A stretch of DNA of 64,000 bases from Fusobacterium varium (GTDB lineage: Bacteria > Fusobacteriota > Fusobacteriia > Fusobacteriales > Fusobacteriaceae). A program made the translations under genes and the position numbers. Under the pieces are notes generated by a model, which saw only the letters and a program-made list of their open reading frames with translations, had not been told where the DNA came from and searched no databases. The DNA is taken from contig LR134390.1 in assembly GCA_900637705.1 (NCBI GenBank), positions 1,922,001 to 1,986,000 on the forward strand, given 5' to 3'. Below, in pieces: positions 28,271 to 38,923 of the stretch. How positions within the stretch are numbered: the stretch's first letter is position 1; each line of letters opens with the position of its first letter.

Positions 28271-28598
28271 ATGCACTTATTGCTTTTTCTTTAAATTTCA
28301 AAAATCTTTCACACTGTTTTCTTCTGTCATATCCAAGCATTATACCAAGTATAAAATCTTCTTCTGGAGTATAAGCTGTCAAAGAAAGTTTGTTTATATT
28401 CTTTATTACCTCCACACATTCCTTTGCTCCAAAGAACACATTTATTCTTTGCTTTCCTAAGGGATATATTATATAATCTATGTTTTCAGAATTTAACTTT
28501 TCTTTTATAATTTCAATATTTTTTTTATCTGTAGTGTGTAATATAAGGTTTCTGATTCCTTTTTGGTATTCATATATATGGTGTATAAAAACTTCCAT
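28269..28598 (-). CDS. DUF2023 family protein
   Basis: This small soluble protein of 109 residues resembles DUF2023: it starts MEVFIHHIYEYQKGIRNLIL, has INVFFGAKECVEVI in the middle, and ends with TPEEDFILGIMLGYDRRKQC. No catalytic motif is evident and the function is unknown. It is a single gene, with ribosome site GGAGG 8 bases before the ATG, convergent with tctA and divergent from uvrB. Confidence 0.85.
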   Translation of the reverse strand: MEVFIHHIYEYQKGIRNLILHTTDKKNIEIIKEKLNSENIDYIIYPLGKQRINVFFGAKECVEVIKNINKLSLTAYTPEEDFILGIMLGYDRRKQCERFLKFKEKAISA

Positions 28599-28779
28599 GC
28601 TCTGCCTCCTAAAAATTTATAATTGATTATAGCACTAATTTAAAATATTATCAATATATTTTATTTTGAAATTATTTGTATTACAAAATAAAAATAAAAG
28701 ACATATTAATAAAAAAAGATAGATATAGAAAAAGTTTATGGTATAATTAAAAATAGGAATTAATAAAGGTAGGTATGAT

Positions 28780-30761
28780 ATGTTTAAAATACATTCAAAA
28801 TACAGTCCTACTGGAGATCAGCCAGAGGCAATAAAAAAAATAACTGATAACATAAATAATGGAGTAAAAGATCAGGTACTTCTTGGAGTTACTGGTTCAG
28901 GAAAAACTTTTACTGTGGCAAATATCATTGAAAAAACACAAAGACCTGCACTGATACTTGCACCTAACAAAACGTTGGCAGCTCAGCTTTATTCAGAATA
29001 TAAAAGTTTTTTTCCTGATAATGCTGTAGAATATTTCGTGTCTTATTATGATTATTATCAGCCAGAAGCTTATATAGTCACTACTGATACATATATAGAA
29101 AAAGACTCTTCTATTAATGATGAAATTGAAAAATTAAGACATGCTGCAACTGCTGCCCTTATGAACAGAAGAGATGTAATAATTGTAGCTTCCGTTTCTG
29201 CCATATATGGATTAGGATCTGCTGAAACATATAGAAAAATGACCATTCCAATAGACAGACAAACAGGAATAGACAGAAAAGAACTTATAGAAAGGCTTAT
29301 AAGTATAAGATATGAAAGAAATGACATAGCTTTTGAAAGAGGAAAATTCAGAATAAAAGGTGATGTAATAGATATATACCCATCTTATATGGAAACTGGA
29401 TACAGACTTGAATACTGGGGAGATGATCTGGAAGAAATATCTGAAATAAATACTCTTACTGGGCAAAAAATAAGAAAAAATTTGGAAAGAATAGTTCTTT
29501 ACCCTGCTACTCAATATCTTACAGCTGATGGTGATAATGAAAGAATTCTTGCTGAAATACAAAAAGATTTAAAAATAGAAGTAGAAGCTTTTGAAAAAAG
29601 AGGTAAACTTCTTGAAGCTCAAAGATTAAAGCAAAGAACAGAATATGATATGGAAATGATAAGAGAAATTGGATACTGTAAAGGTATAGAAAATTATTCA
29701 AGGTATCTTTCTGGAAAAAAAGAGGGCGAAACTCCTGATACCCTTCTTGAATATTTTCCAAAAGACTTCCTTATATTTATAGACGAATCTCATATATCTA
29801 TTCCACAAATAAGGGGAATGTATAATGGCGACAGAGCAAGGAAAACTGCTCTTGTTGAAAACGGATTCAGATTGAAAGCTGCTCTTGACAACAGGCCTTT
29901 AAAATTTGAAGAGTTTAGGAAAATAGCTGATCAATCAGTATTTGTATCAGCTACTCCTGGAGATTTTGAAATAGAAGTTTCACATGGACATATTGCAGAA
30001 CAGCTTATAAGACCTACTGGAATACTCGACCCTGTAATAGAAGTAAGGTCTACTAAAAATCAGGTAGATGATTTATTAGAAGAAATAAGAATAAGAGCTG
30101 ACAGAAAAGAAAGGGTTTTAGTCACTACTCTTACTAAAAAATGGCTGAAGAACTCACTGAATATTATCTTGGATTTGGTGTAAGAGTGAAATATATGCAC
30201 TCTGATATAGATACATTGGAAAGAATAGATATAATCAAAGGGTTGAGAAAAGGTGAATTTGATGCTCTAGTTGGAATTAACTTATTAAGAGAAGGACTGG
30301 ATATACCTGAGGTTTCTCTAGTTGCTATACTGGAAGCTGATAAAGAAGGTTTTTTAAGAAGCAGAAGATCTTTGGTACAGACAATAGGTAGAGCTGCCAG
30401 AAATATAGAGGGACGGGTTATCCTCTATGGAGATATCATGACTGATTCTATGAAACAGGCTATTGATGAAACTAATAGAAGAAGAAAAATCCAAAATGAA
30501 TACAATGTATATAATAATATAGATCCTAAAACTATTGTTAAAGAAATTAGCGAAGATTTAATTAACCTTGATTATGGATTAGATATCAATGAAACTGAAG
30601 ATAAAGCTAAGAAAACATTTACATCTAGAAAAGATATTGAAAAAGAAATAATAAAACTTCAAAAACAAATAGCAAAACTTTCTAAAGAACTAGATTTTGA
30701 AAATGCTATTATAAAAAGAGATGAAATGACTAAACTTAAAAAACTGTTATTAGATTTTTAA
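28780..30761 (+). CDS. uvrB: UvrABC excision nuclease subunit B, one frameshift
   Basis: This is the DNA-damage verification helicase of nucleotide excision repair. Features in order: Walker [10 protein letters not shown] (about residues 36-44), beta-hairpin YYQPEAYIV (about 95), Walker B region IFIDESH (about 340), helicase motif VSATPGDFE, motif [11 protein letters not shown] and the C-terminal UvrC-binding helix pair. The frame is lost at TLTKK. The A6 run at about 30135-30140 needs one more A to read [13 protein letters not shown]. The repaired length is about 660 residues, normal for UvrB. Loss of this gene is unlikely in a free-living bacterium, so a base-calling error is the better explanation. 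Confidence 0.96.
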
Positions 30762-30775
30762 CCAAGGAGTTTTTA

Positions 30776-31995
30776 ATGTTTGAAGAAAGAACCTATAGTG
30801 TAAGCGAATTTAATAGAAAAGTAAAAAATTATTTAGAAGAAAACAGTGATTTGAGAGAATTTTTCCTTGAAGGAGAAATGTCAGGTGTTACTTATTATAA
30901 AAGTGGACATCTATATTTCAACTTAAAAGATAAAGATGCTCAAGTTAAATGTGCTGCTTTCAAATATAAATTTAAAAGAATTCCAGAAGATTTAAAAGAT
31001 GGTGATTCTGTAAAAATATTTGGTGATGTCGGTTTCTATGAAAATAGAGGAGATTTTCAAATACTTGTAAGGCATATTGAGAAAAAAAATGAATTAGGTG
31101 AACTTTTTGCCAAGCTTGAAAAATTAAAAAAAGAGATGGCTGACCAAGGTTACTTTGATCATTCTCATAAAAAACCTCTCCCTAAATTTCCTAAAAATAT
31201 TGGAGTTGTTACTGCCTATACTGGAGCAGCTATACAGGATATAATAAAAACCATAAAAAAAAGAGATGTTACAATAAATATTTATGTATATCCTGCTAAA
31301 GTTCAAGGAATTGGAGCAAAGGAAGAAATAGTAAAAGGAATTAAAACCTTAAATAAAATAGAAGATATTGATTTGATAATAGCTGGCAGAGGTGGAGGAA
31401 GTATAGAAGACCTGTGGTCTTTTAATGAAAAAGAAGTGGCTCTTGCTTTTTACAATTCTGAAAAACCTATTATATCTGCTGTAGGACATGAAATAGATTA
31501 TCTGCTCAGTGATCTCACAGCTGATGCAAGGGCAGCTACTCCCACTCAAGCTATAGAATTATCTGTTCCTGAACGAAAAAAGACTTTAGAATCTATAGAA
31601 GATAGAAGCAGATATTTAAAATCTCTCATGAAAAATTATATAGAAATTCTAAAAAGAGAATTGGAAAAGAGAGAGAATAATTATTACATAAAAAATTTCA
31701 GCAGAAATATTGAAGAAAAAAATCAAGAGATAATTGAAAAAGAACATCTTTTGAAAAAAGCATTTGAACATCATATACAAAATCTTCAAAATAATTTAAA
31801 TAATAGAGTGAACAAAATAATCAACTTAAACCCTCTCGAAACTTTAAAAAGAGGGTATAGCGTTATAAGTAAAAATGGAACTTCAATAAAAAAGTCAGTG
31901 ATTTATCAATAAATGATGAAATTGATATTAAAATGACTGATGGATTAATAAAAGGGATTGTAAAGGAGATAAAAAATGAAAAAGATACTTATTAG
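30776..31995 (+). CDS. xseA: Exonuclease VII large subunit, one frameshift near the C-terminus
   Basis: It carries an N-terminal OB fold (YSVSEFNRKVKNYLEENSDL, then FFLEGEMSGVTYYKSGHLYF) and the catalytic core GVVTAYTGAAIQDIIKT, AGRGGGSIEDLW and SAVGHEIDYLLSDLTAD. The C-terminal coiled coil spans about residues 265-345. The frame stops after GTSIKKSVIYQ. One added A in the run before GTCAGTG (about 31889-31894) gives KKVSDLSINDEIDIKMTDG and a stop at 31995, inside the next gene. It is 12 bases downstream of uvrB. No xseB is seen in the window. Confidence 0.95.
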
Positions 31996-32626
31996 TATAT
32001 TTATACTATTATCTACATCTTTAGTTTTTTCAGAAGAAGTGACACCTATATACGAATATAGAAATGAAGCTCTGAGAAATATAGATGCTAAAATGGATGC
32101 TGAAAGGGATCGTGGAAGATTGAAAAAACTACATAACCAATTTGAAGAGGAATTAAAAAACTATGTAGAATCTGTAAATGGAAATGCAGAAATAATCTTT
32201 CAGTTGGGAAATCAATATTTTAGAATGAATCAATATGAGCGTGCAAGAAAGATATTTTCTATGGACAAAACTGATATAAGAAATGTTTTTGGAGCAGCAA
32301 CTACTTCAAGATTTCTTGGAAGAAATGAAGAAGCTATTTCATTATATAATGATACTTTAAACATAGATTCTTCTTTTTATGAAGCTTATCTTGGGAGAGG
32401 AATAGCTAATAGAAATCTTCAAAATTATGATAGTGCTCTAAATGATTTTAGACAATATTTAAATTATAAACAAGATGAATATGTATATGCTGGTATGGGA
32501 GATATCTATATGGCAACTGAAAATTATACAGAAGCAAGAAATATTCTTGAAAAAGGAAGAAGTTTATACCCTAACTCTAAAATAATAAGAGAACTTCTGG
32601 TAAAAGTTTATGCAAAAATAAAATAG
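31976..32626 (+). CDS. Exported tetratricopeptide-repeat protein
   Basis: A signal peptide (MKKILISIFILLSTSLVFS, cleavage before EEVTP) leads to a periplasmic protein of about 195 residues. At least three TPR-like repeats follow from about residue 70 (GNAEIIFQLGNQYFRMNQ, ATTSRFLGRNEEAISLYND, AYLGRGIANRNLQNYDSAL). The start overlaps the repaired end of xseA by 20 bases and has AAAGGAGAT upstream. TPR proteins are protein-protein adaptors. No specific partner can be named. Confidence 0.85.
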   Translation: MKKILISIFILLSTSLVFSEEVTPIYEYRNEALRNIDAKMDAERDRGRLKKLHNQFEEELKNYVESVNGNAEIIFQLGNQYFRMNQYERARKIFSMDKTDIRNVFGAATTSRFLGRNEEAISLYNDTLNIDSSFYEAYLGRGIANRNLQNYDSALNDFRQYLNYKQDEYVYAGMGDIYMATENYTEARNILEKGRSLYPNSKIIRELLVKVYAKIK

Positions 32627-32638
32627 AGGTGAGCTTAT

Positions 32639-33697
32639 TTGGAATGGTATAAATTAAGGGCAGCAGGTGTCAAAGATAGCATTATCCGTAATTTAATGTC
32701 AGCTTTTAAGGAATACTTGGATATATTTAAATTAGATGAATTTCAACTTAGAAAATATTTCAATATTGATGATATTGAATATAAAAAGATTATTGACTCT
32801 CAAACTTTATCTCTTGATGAGGAAATTAAAAATCTAAAGAAAAATAAAGTAAAGGTACTAAGTTTAAAAAGCAGCAATTATCCAGAAGAATTAAAAAATA
32901 TAAGTCAGCCTCCTGTTTATCTATATTATAAAGGAGATATCTCTCTTCTTAAAGGCAAAAGAATAGGGGTAGTAGGTACAAGAAAAGCTACTGTCTATGG
33001 AAAAATAACCTGTGAAAAAATGACTGAAGATCTTGTAAATAACGAAATAACCACTGTAAGTGGATTGGCTCTCGGAATAGATAGCATCTGCCATAAAAAA
33101 ACTTTAGATAAAAATGGGAAGACTATTGCAGTAGTTGGCAGTGGTCTTGATGTTATTTATCCAAAAGAAAATAGAATACTTTGGGAAAATATAGAAAAGT
33201 CTGGATTAATAATTAGTGAATACCCTTTAGGTACCGAACCAATTGGGTATAATTTTCCCATGAGAAACAGAATAATAGTTGGTTTATCCAGAGGAATTCT
33301 TGTAATAGAAAGTCAAAAAAAGGGTGGTAGCTTAATTACTGCTGAATTAGCTTTAGAAGAAGGAAGAGAAGTTTTTGCAGTCCCAGGAGATATTTTCTCT
33401 CCTTCATCTGAAGGTTGTAATAATCTTATAAAAAATAGCCAAGCAAAACTTACAACAGATGTAAAAGACATAATTATTGAATATGGTTGGGAACTAAAAA
33501 ATAATAAAAATAATAATTTAAAGCTTACTTCTTATGAAGAAAAAATATTTTTTTTACTTGAAAAAGAAAAAAATTTAGATGAACTTATTTTAGGTACATC
33601 TCTTAAAGCAAGTGAGATTTTATCTATACTCATGGACCTTGAAATAAAACATATTATAGTAAGTATTCCAGGTGGAAAATACAGAAGAAAAAACTAA
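32639..33697 (+). CDS. dprA: DNA-processing protein DprA/Smf
   Basis: DprA loads RecA on incoming single-stranded DNA. The N-terminal helical domain (about residues 1-75) is followed by the Rossmann-like core: GVVGTRKATVYG (about 104-115), SGLALGIDSICHKKTL (about 135-150), VVGSGLDVIYPKENR and GSLITAELALEEGREVFAVPG. A C-terminal winged-helix-like part follows. It starts at TTG 32639 after TAGAGGTGAGC. At 352 residues it is full length. It precedes topA as in Bacillus smf-topA. Confidence 0.95.
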   Translation: MEWYKLRAAGVKDSIIRNLMSAFKEYLDIFKLDEFQLRKYFNIDDIEYKKIIDSQTLSLDEEIKNLKKNKVKVLSLKSSNYPEELKNISQPPVYLYYKGDISLLKGKRIGVVGTRKATVYGKITCEKMTEDLVNNEITTVSGLALGIDSICHKKTLDKNGKTIAVVGSGLDVIYPKENRILWENIEKSGLIISEYPLGTEPIGYNFPMRNRIIVGLSRGILVIESQKKGGSLITAELALEEGREVFAVPGDIFSPSSEGCNNLIKNSQAKLTTDVKDIIIEYGWELKNNKNNNLKLTSYEEKIFFLLEKEKNLDELILGTSLKASEILSILMDLEIKHIIVSIPGGKYRRKN

Positions 33698-33791
33698 AAT
33701 ATAATTGTTTGTTGCTTTTTTTATTATTTTTTAGTAAAATGAAACGGAAATATAATAAACAAAAATTTGAATTTAGATAGGGGTGAAAAAT

Positions 33792-36031
33792 TTGGTTAAA
33801 AAAAATTTAGTTATAGTTGAATCCCCAGCTAAAGCTAAAACAATAGAAAAAATTTTAGGAAAAAAATTCCATGTAGTTGCTTCTTTTGGTCATGTTAGGG
33901 ATCTTCCTAAAAGTAAACTTGGTGTAGATGTAGATAATAACTTCCAACCTTCTTATTCTACTATAAAAGGAAAAGGAGATGTAATAAAAAATTTAAAAGA
34001 TCTTGCAAAAAAATCTGACAAAATCTATCTTGCTTCCGACCCAGATAGAGAAGGAGAGGCTATTGCTTGGCATATAGCTCATGCTTTAAAGCTTGATGAA
34101 AAGGACAGCAATAGAATAGAATTTAATGAAATAACTGAAACAGCTATTAAAGATTCTATATCTCATGCCAGAAAAATTGATATGGACAAAGTAAATGCTC
34201 AACAAGCTAGAAGAATACTTGATAGATTAGTGGGATATGGTATAAGCTCGCTTTTATGGAAAAGCATTTCTTCCAATACTTCTGCTGGAAGAGTTCAATC
34301 AGTTGCTCTAAAACTTATCTGTGATTTAGAAGATGAAATAAAAAAATTCACTCCAGTTAAATTCTGGGAAGTAAAAGGTGAGTTTTTAAACAAATTAAAA
34401 CTTTCTTTATATAGAGTAGACAATAAAAAATTTGATAAACTCACTGATGAAAAAATTGTTAAAGAAATAAAAAAAATAGAAAAAAAAGATTTTACTGTAA
34501 TTGAAGCTAAGGTTTCTAAGAAAAGTAAAAATTCTCCATTACCTCTAAAAACTAGTACTCTCCAACAGTTAGCTTCATCTTATTTGGGATTTTCAGCTTC
34601 AAAAACTATGAGAGTAGCTCAAGGGTTATATGAAGGTATTGATATAGATGGAAATCATAAAGGACTTATAACTTATATGAGAACTGACTCTACAAGAATA
34701 TCTGAAGATGCCATAGAAATGGCAAAGAAATATATTCTTGAAAATTTTGGAAAAGAATATCTTGGAGTACAAAAAACTGTTAAAAACAAACAAAAAATAC
34801 AAGATGCTCATGAAGCTATCAGACCTACTGATATTGAATTGACTCCTGATAATCTAAAAAATACTTTAGACAAAGATCAATATAAATTGTATAAACTTAT
34901 TTGGGACAGATTCCTTATATCACAACTTGCTCCTATGAAATATGAGCAGTTTGAAATAATATGCAATTATGAAAAATTTGATTTTAGAGGAACTATCAAT
35001 AAAATAATTTTTGATGGATATTATAAAATATTTAAAGAGGAGGAGGAGCTCCCTCTTGGAGAATTTCCAACTATAAAAGAAGGGGATATGCTTAAATTAG
35101 AAAAACTTCTTATTAAAGAAGATTTTACTAAGCCACCTTCAAGATTTACAGAATCTTCATTAGTTAAAAAATTAGAAGCTGAAGGAATTGGAAGACCTTC
35201 TACATATGCTACCATCATTGAAACTTTGAAAAAAGGGAATATGTTGTAGTTGAGGGAAAAAGTTTCAGTCCTACTGCATTGGGATATGAAATAAAAGATA
35301 AACTTGATGAAAATTTCCCTAATATAATGAATGTTAAATTTACTGCTGAACTTGAAAATCAGCTCGACAAAGTTGCTGAAGGAGAAAAAGATTGGATAAA
35401 TCTTCTTTCAGTATTCTATAAAGAGCTTAAGCATTATATAGATAAATTTAAAATCACTGTTGAAGAAGAAATGTCAAGAATAATTGAATCTGATGTTCCA
35501 TGCCCTTGTGGAAAAGGGAATATGATTTTAAAAACTGGTAGATTTGGAAGATATCTTGCATGTCCTAATGAATCTGATGACTGCAAGGAAAAAATATCTC
35601 TTAAAGGGGTTGAAATACCTGCCGAAGATATAAAAAATGGAAAAATATTTGTAAAAGAAAAAGTAGAAGAAATAATGAAAGCTAAAAAAGGAAGACCTAC
35701 TGATGTTTATACTGATAATGGTACCATGTATCTTTTAAAATTTGGTAGATTTGGAAGTTATCTAGAAAGTGAAAAATTTGCTGAAGATAATATTAGAACA
35801 CCTCTTCCTACTGAAATCAGAAAAATGCTTGCTAATAATCAAATAGTAGAAAAAGATGGAGTAGTACAACTTAAAGCTGAATTGAAAAAGATTACTGATG
35901 AAGAAGAAAAAATATTAAAAGCAGCTGGTAAATGCAAAAAATGTGGAAGACCATTTAAAATAAGCAGAGGTAGATGGGGAAAATTCCTTGCTTGTACAGG
36001 TTATCCTGAATGTAAAAATATAAAAAAATAG
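33792..36031 (+). CDS. topA: DNA topoisomerase I, one frameshift
   Basis: This is a type IA topoisomerase. The TOPRIM domain has VIVESPAKAKTIEK (about residues 7-20) and SDPDREGEAIAWH (about 82-94). The active-site Tyr is in YMRTDSTRIS (about 296-305). Two C-terminal zinc ribbons are present (CPCGKGN...C and CKKCGRP...C). The start is TTG 33792 after AGGGGTGAAAAAT. A GTG at 33783 is part of that ribosome site. The frame breaks after IETLKK. The A6 run at about 35228-35233 needs one more A to read LKKREYVVVEGKSFSP. The repaired length is about 747 residues. The gene is essential in most bacteria, which argues for a sequence error. Confidence 0.96.
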
Positions 36032-36048
36032 AAAATAAAAAATAGAAG

Positions 36049-36069
36049 AACTCACCCTTAGGGGTGAGC
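36049..36069. other. Hairpin between topA and trmFO
   Basis: CTCACCC, loop TTA, GGGGTGAG forms a GC-rich stem. It is not followed by a clear T tract on the plus strand, so it may be an mRNA-stabilising or processing element rather than a terminator. Confidence 0.5.
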
Positions 36070-36105
36070 TCTTTGAGTTTAGAAATAAATTTTAGAGGAG
36101 AAATA

Positions 36106-37419
36106 ATGAATAGTAAAGAAGTTATCATAGTTGGAGCTGGATTAGCTGGTTGTGAGGCTGCATACCAACTTGCCAAAAGGGGAATAAAAGTAAAACTTTA
36201 TGAAATGAAAGCTAAAAAAATGACAGAAGCACATAAAAAAGATTATTTTGCTGAACTTGTGTGTAGTAATTCTCTAGGTGGAGATAATCTTGCTAATGCT
36301 TCTGGGCTTATGAAAGAAGAATTGCGAAAACTTGATTCTCTCCTTATAAAAATAGCTGACAAAAACCGAGTTCCAGCTGGTCAGGCTCTTGCCGTAGATA
36401 GAGATGGCTTTTCAGTAGAAGTAACTGAATATTTAAGAAATATGGAAAATATAGAAATAATTGATGAAGAATTTACTGAAATACCTGAAGATAAAATAAT
36501 CCTTATTGCTTCTGGCCCTCTTACATCTGAAGTATTATCTAAAAAAATAGCTAAGCTTACTCATAGTGAACATCTTTATTTCTATGATGCTGCTGCACCT
36601 ATTGTTACTTTAGAATCTATTAATATGGAAAAAGCTTATCGTCAATCTCGTTATGGAAAGGGAGAAGGAGAATATATAAACTGCCCAATGAACAAAGAAG
36701 AATACTATACTTTTTACAATGCTTTGATCACAGCTGAAAGAGTTCCACTAAAAACTTTTGAAGAGGAAAAACTTTTTGAAGCATGTATGCCTGTTGAAAG
36801 AATAGCTATGACAGGTGAAAGAACTCTTGTATTTGGTCCATTAAAACCTAAAGGACTTATTAATCCTAAGACTGATAAAATGGATTATGCTGTTGTTCAA
36901 CTCAGGCAAGACGATAAAGATGGAAAATTATATAATATAGTAGGATTCCAAACTAATTTAAAATGGGGAGAACAAAAAAGGGTCTTTTCTATGATTCCTG
37001 GACTTGAAAATGCTGAGTTTGTAAGATATGGCGTTATGCATAGAAATACATTCATAGATTCATCAAAATTATTAGATGAAACATTAAAATTAAAAGCAAG
37101 TGACAATATATATTTTGCTGGACAGATAACAGGAAGTGAAGGTTATGTTTCTTCTATATCTACTGGAGCAATGGCTGCCATTAATATAGCACATAGATTA
37201 TTAGGAAAATCTCCTTTTATCTTAGATGACAGAAGTGCTATTGGTGCAATAATAAAATATATTACTGAAGAAAAGAAAAATTTTCAACCTATGGGACCTA
37301 ATTTTGGAATTATAAGATCATTAGATGGAATAAGAATAAAAGATAAAAAAGAGAGATACAACACTATTTCAAAAATAGCTTTAGAATATTTGGAAAATAA
37401 AATAGGTGAACTGGCATAG
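36106..37419 (+). CDS. trmFO: FAD-dependent tRNA (uracil-54-C5) methyltransferase TrmFO
   Basis: It uses methylenetetrahydrofolate to methylate U54 in the tRNA T loop. The dinucleotide-binding motif is VGAGLAGCEAAYQLAKRG (about residues 7-24). The family stretch CSNSLGGDNLANASGLMKEE lies near 51 and TGSEGYVSSISTGAMA near 340. The start is placed at 36106, with AGAGGAGAAATA before ATGAATAGT. A GTG 14 codons upstream lies in the hairpin. The length of 437 residues is typical. It follows topA as in Bacillus (topA-gid). Confidence 0.96.
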   Translation: MNSKEVIIVGAGLAGCEAAYQLAKRGIKVKLYEMKAKKMTEAHKKDYFAELVCSNSLGGDNLANASGLMKEELRKLDSLLIKIADKNRVPAGQALAVDRDGFSVEVTEYLRNMENIEIIDEEFTEIPEDKIILIASGPLTSEVLSKKIAKLTHSEHLYFYDAAAPIVTLESINMEKAYRQSRYGKGEGEYINCPMNKEEYYTFYNALITAERVPLKTFEEEKLFEACMPVERIAMTGERTLVFGPLKPKGLINPKTDKMDYAVVQLRQDDKDGKLYNIVGFQTNLKWGEQKRVFSMIPGLENAEFVRYGVMHRNTFIDSSKLLDETLKLKASDNIYFAGQITGSEGYVSSISTGAMAAINIAHRLLGKSPFILDDRSAIGAIIKYITEEKKNFQPMGPNFGIIRSLDGIRIKDKKERYNTISKIALEYLENKIGELA

Positions 37420-37477
37420 AAATATTTCTTAATATGGGCTATAATATAAGAAGATACTAGATATACAGGGAGAAAAG

Positions 37478-38362
37478 ATGGAAAATATAGAAAAAAACAT
37501 AAAAGATTTTTTATATTTTGCTGAATTTGGAGAAAATAAAAGTCTTAATACTATTAAGTCTCTGAAAAAAGATCTTTCTCAGCTCAGTGAATATTTAAAA
37601 AATATAGAAAAAATTGAAGATATTTCAAAAATAACTCCTGTTATGCTCAGAGGATTTATTATAGAACTTCAAAAAAATGAAGTGGGAAAAAGATCAATTA
37701 ACAGAAAACTTTCTTCTTTAAGATCTTTCTTTAAATATTTAATAAAAAATAACCTTATTAAAAATAATCCTATTGAAATAATTAATTCTCCTTCATTTGA
37801 AGCAGAAAAACCAGATATACTTACTTTAGAAGAAATAAATAAACTTAGAGAAGTTATTAATATAGATAATACTAATGGTTTAAGAGATAGACTTATCCTT
37901 GAATTACTCTATTCAAGTGGAATTACTTCTACTGAAATGCTTGGTATTGGAGAACAAGTCTTTGATCTCGATAATAGAACTCTTTTAGTTTCTAATGGAA
38001 AAACAAACAGAACCGTTTTTTTCAGCCAAAGGACTAGAGAATATTTCAAAAGATATATTGAAGCAAAAAAAGAAAAATATAAAGAAAAATATAATTCAAG
38101 CATTCTTTTTGTAAATGGTTCTGGAAACAGATTAAGTGATAGGTCATTAAGAAGAATTGTTGACAGATATGCTGCAAAAGCTGGAATTACTCGAGAAATA
38201 AGTCCTTATTCTTTTAGACACACTTTTGCTGTACATCTTTTAGCTAAAGGTATGGGGCTTAATTTTTTGCAGGAACTTATGGGGCATGTTACAATAGAAA
38301 GTACAAAAATATATCAAGAAATTCTACATAAAATACCATTTGACTTTACAAATCAAAGTTAG
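37478..38362 (+). CDS. Tyrosine recombinase homologue (XerC/CodV position) with altered active site
   Basis: The protein has 294 residues: an N-terminal SAM-like DNA-binding domain (about 1-90) and a C-terminal catalytic fold. The usual Arg of GLR-x-SE is replaced (SGITSTEML, about residues 146-154). The HxxRH box reads YSFRH, so its first His is Tyr. The Lys (NGKTNR), the Arg and His of FRHTFAVHLL, LMGHVTIESTKIY and the Tyr nucleophile remain. It lies between trmFO and hslV, exactly where Bacillus has codV. Either it is catalytically impaired or it keeps only a DNA-binding role. The frame is intact. Confidence 0.85.
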   Translation: MENIEKNIKDFLYFAEFGENKSLNTIKSLKKDLSQLSEYLKNIEKIEDISKITPVMLRGFIIELQKNEVGKRSINRKLSSLRSFFKYLIKNNLIKNNPIEIINSPSFEAEKPDILTLEEINKLREVINIDNTNGLRDRLILELLYSSGITSTEMLGIGEQVFDLDNRTLLVSNGKTNRTVFFSQRTREYFKRYIEAKKEKYKEKYNSSILFVNGSGNRLSDRSLRRIVDRYAAKAGITREISPYSFRHTFAVHLLAKGMGLNFLQELMGHVTIESTKIYQEILHKIPFDFTNQS

Positions 38363-38377
38363 AGGAGTTGAAACATT

Positions 38378-38911
38378 ATGATAAGAGCTACTACAATTAT
38401 AGCAGTAAAAAAAGATGGAAAAGTTGCTGTTGCTGGTGATGGGCAAGTCACTTTTGGAGAAGTAGTATTCAAAAGCAATGCAAAAAAAATACGTAAAATA
38501 GGTAATTATGAAGTTTTAGCCGGATTTGCTGGAGCTGCTGCTGATGCTTTCGCATTGATGGATAAATTTGAAAACAAATTAGATGAATTTGGGGGTAATT
38601 TAAAAAAAGCCTCAGTTGAACTTGCTAAAGATTGGAGAACAGATAAGGCTTTGAGAGTTTTAGATGCTATGCTTATTGTGGCAGATAAAAATATGATATT
38701 AATTCTTTCAGGTAACGGAGATGTTATAGAGCCTGATGGTGATGTTGCAGCTATTGGTAGTGGAGGAAATTATGCTTATGCTGCTGCCAGAGCTCTTGTA
38801 AGAAATAATAAAGAAATGTCTGCTGAAGAAATAGCAGTTGAAGCTATGAATATAGCTGGTGAAATGTGTATTTATACAAATTTAAATATAGTTTATGATG
38901 TATTAAGTTAA
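38378..38911 (+). CDS. hslV: HslV (ClpQ) proteasome-like peptidase
   Basis: This is the threonine peptidase of the HslUV ATP-dependent protease. After the short propeptide MIRA comes the N-terminal-nucleophile sequence [20 protein letters not shown], with the catalytic Thr at residue 5. [14 protein letters not shown] and the C-terminal helix are conserved. It is intact at 177 residues, with AGAGGAGTTGAAAC before the ATG. The ATPase gene hslU, which normally follows, is absent here. The next gene is yqeH. Confidence 0.95.
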   Translation: MIRATTIIAVKKDGKVAVAGDGQVTFGEVVFKSNAKKIRKIGNYEVLAGFAGAAADAFALMDKFENKLDEFGGNLKKASVELAKDWRTDKALRVLDAMLIVADKNMILILSGNGDVIEPDGDVAAIGSGGNYAYAAARALVRNNKEMSAEEIAVEAMNIAGEMCIYTNLNIVYDVLS

Positions 38912-38923
38912 GGAGAGATGTGT

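Noticed and set aside
36049-36069. GC-rich hairpin after topA as a terminator
   Set aside because: No T tract follows it on the plus strand and it directly precedes the trmFO ribosome site, so I list it only as a hairpin.
37478-38362. Phage or integron integrase marking a mobile element
   Set aside because: The gene sits in conserved housekeeping order with trmFO and hslV, has Xer length and has no att-like repeats or phage genes nearby.
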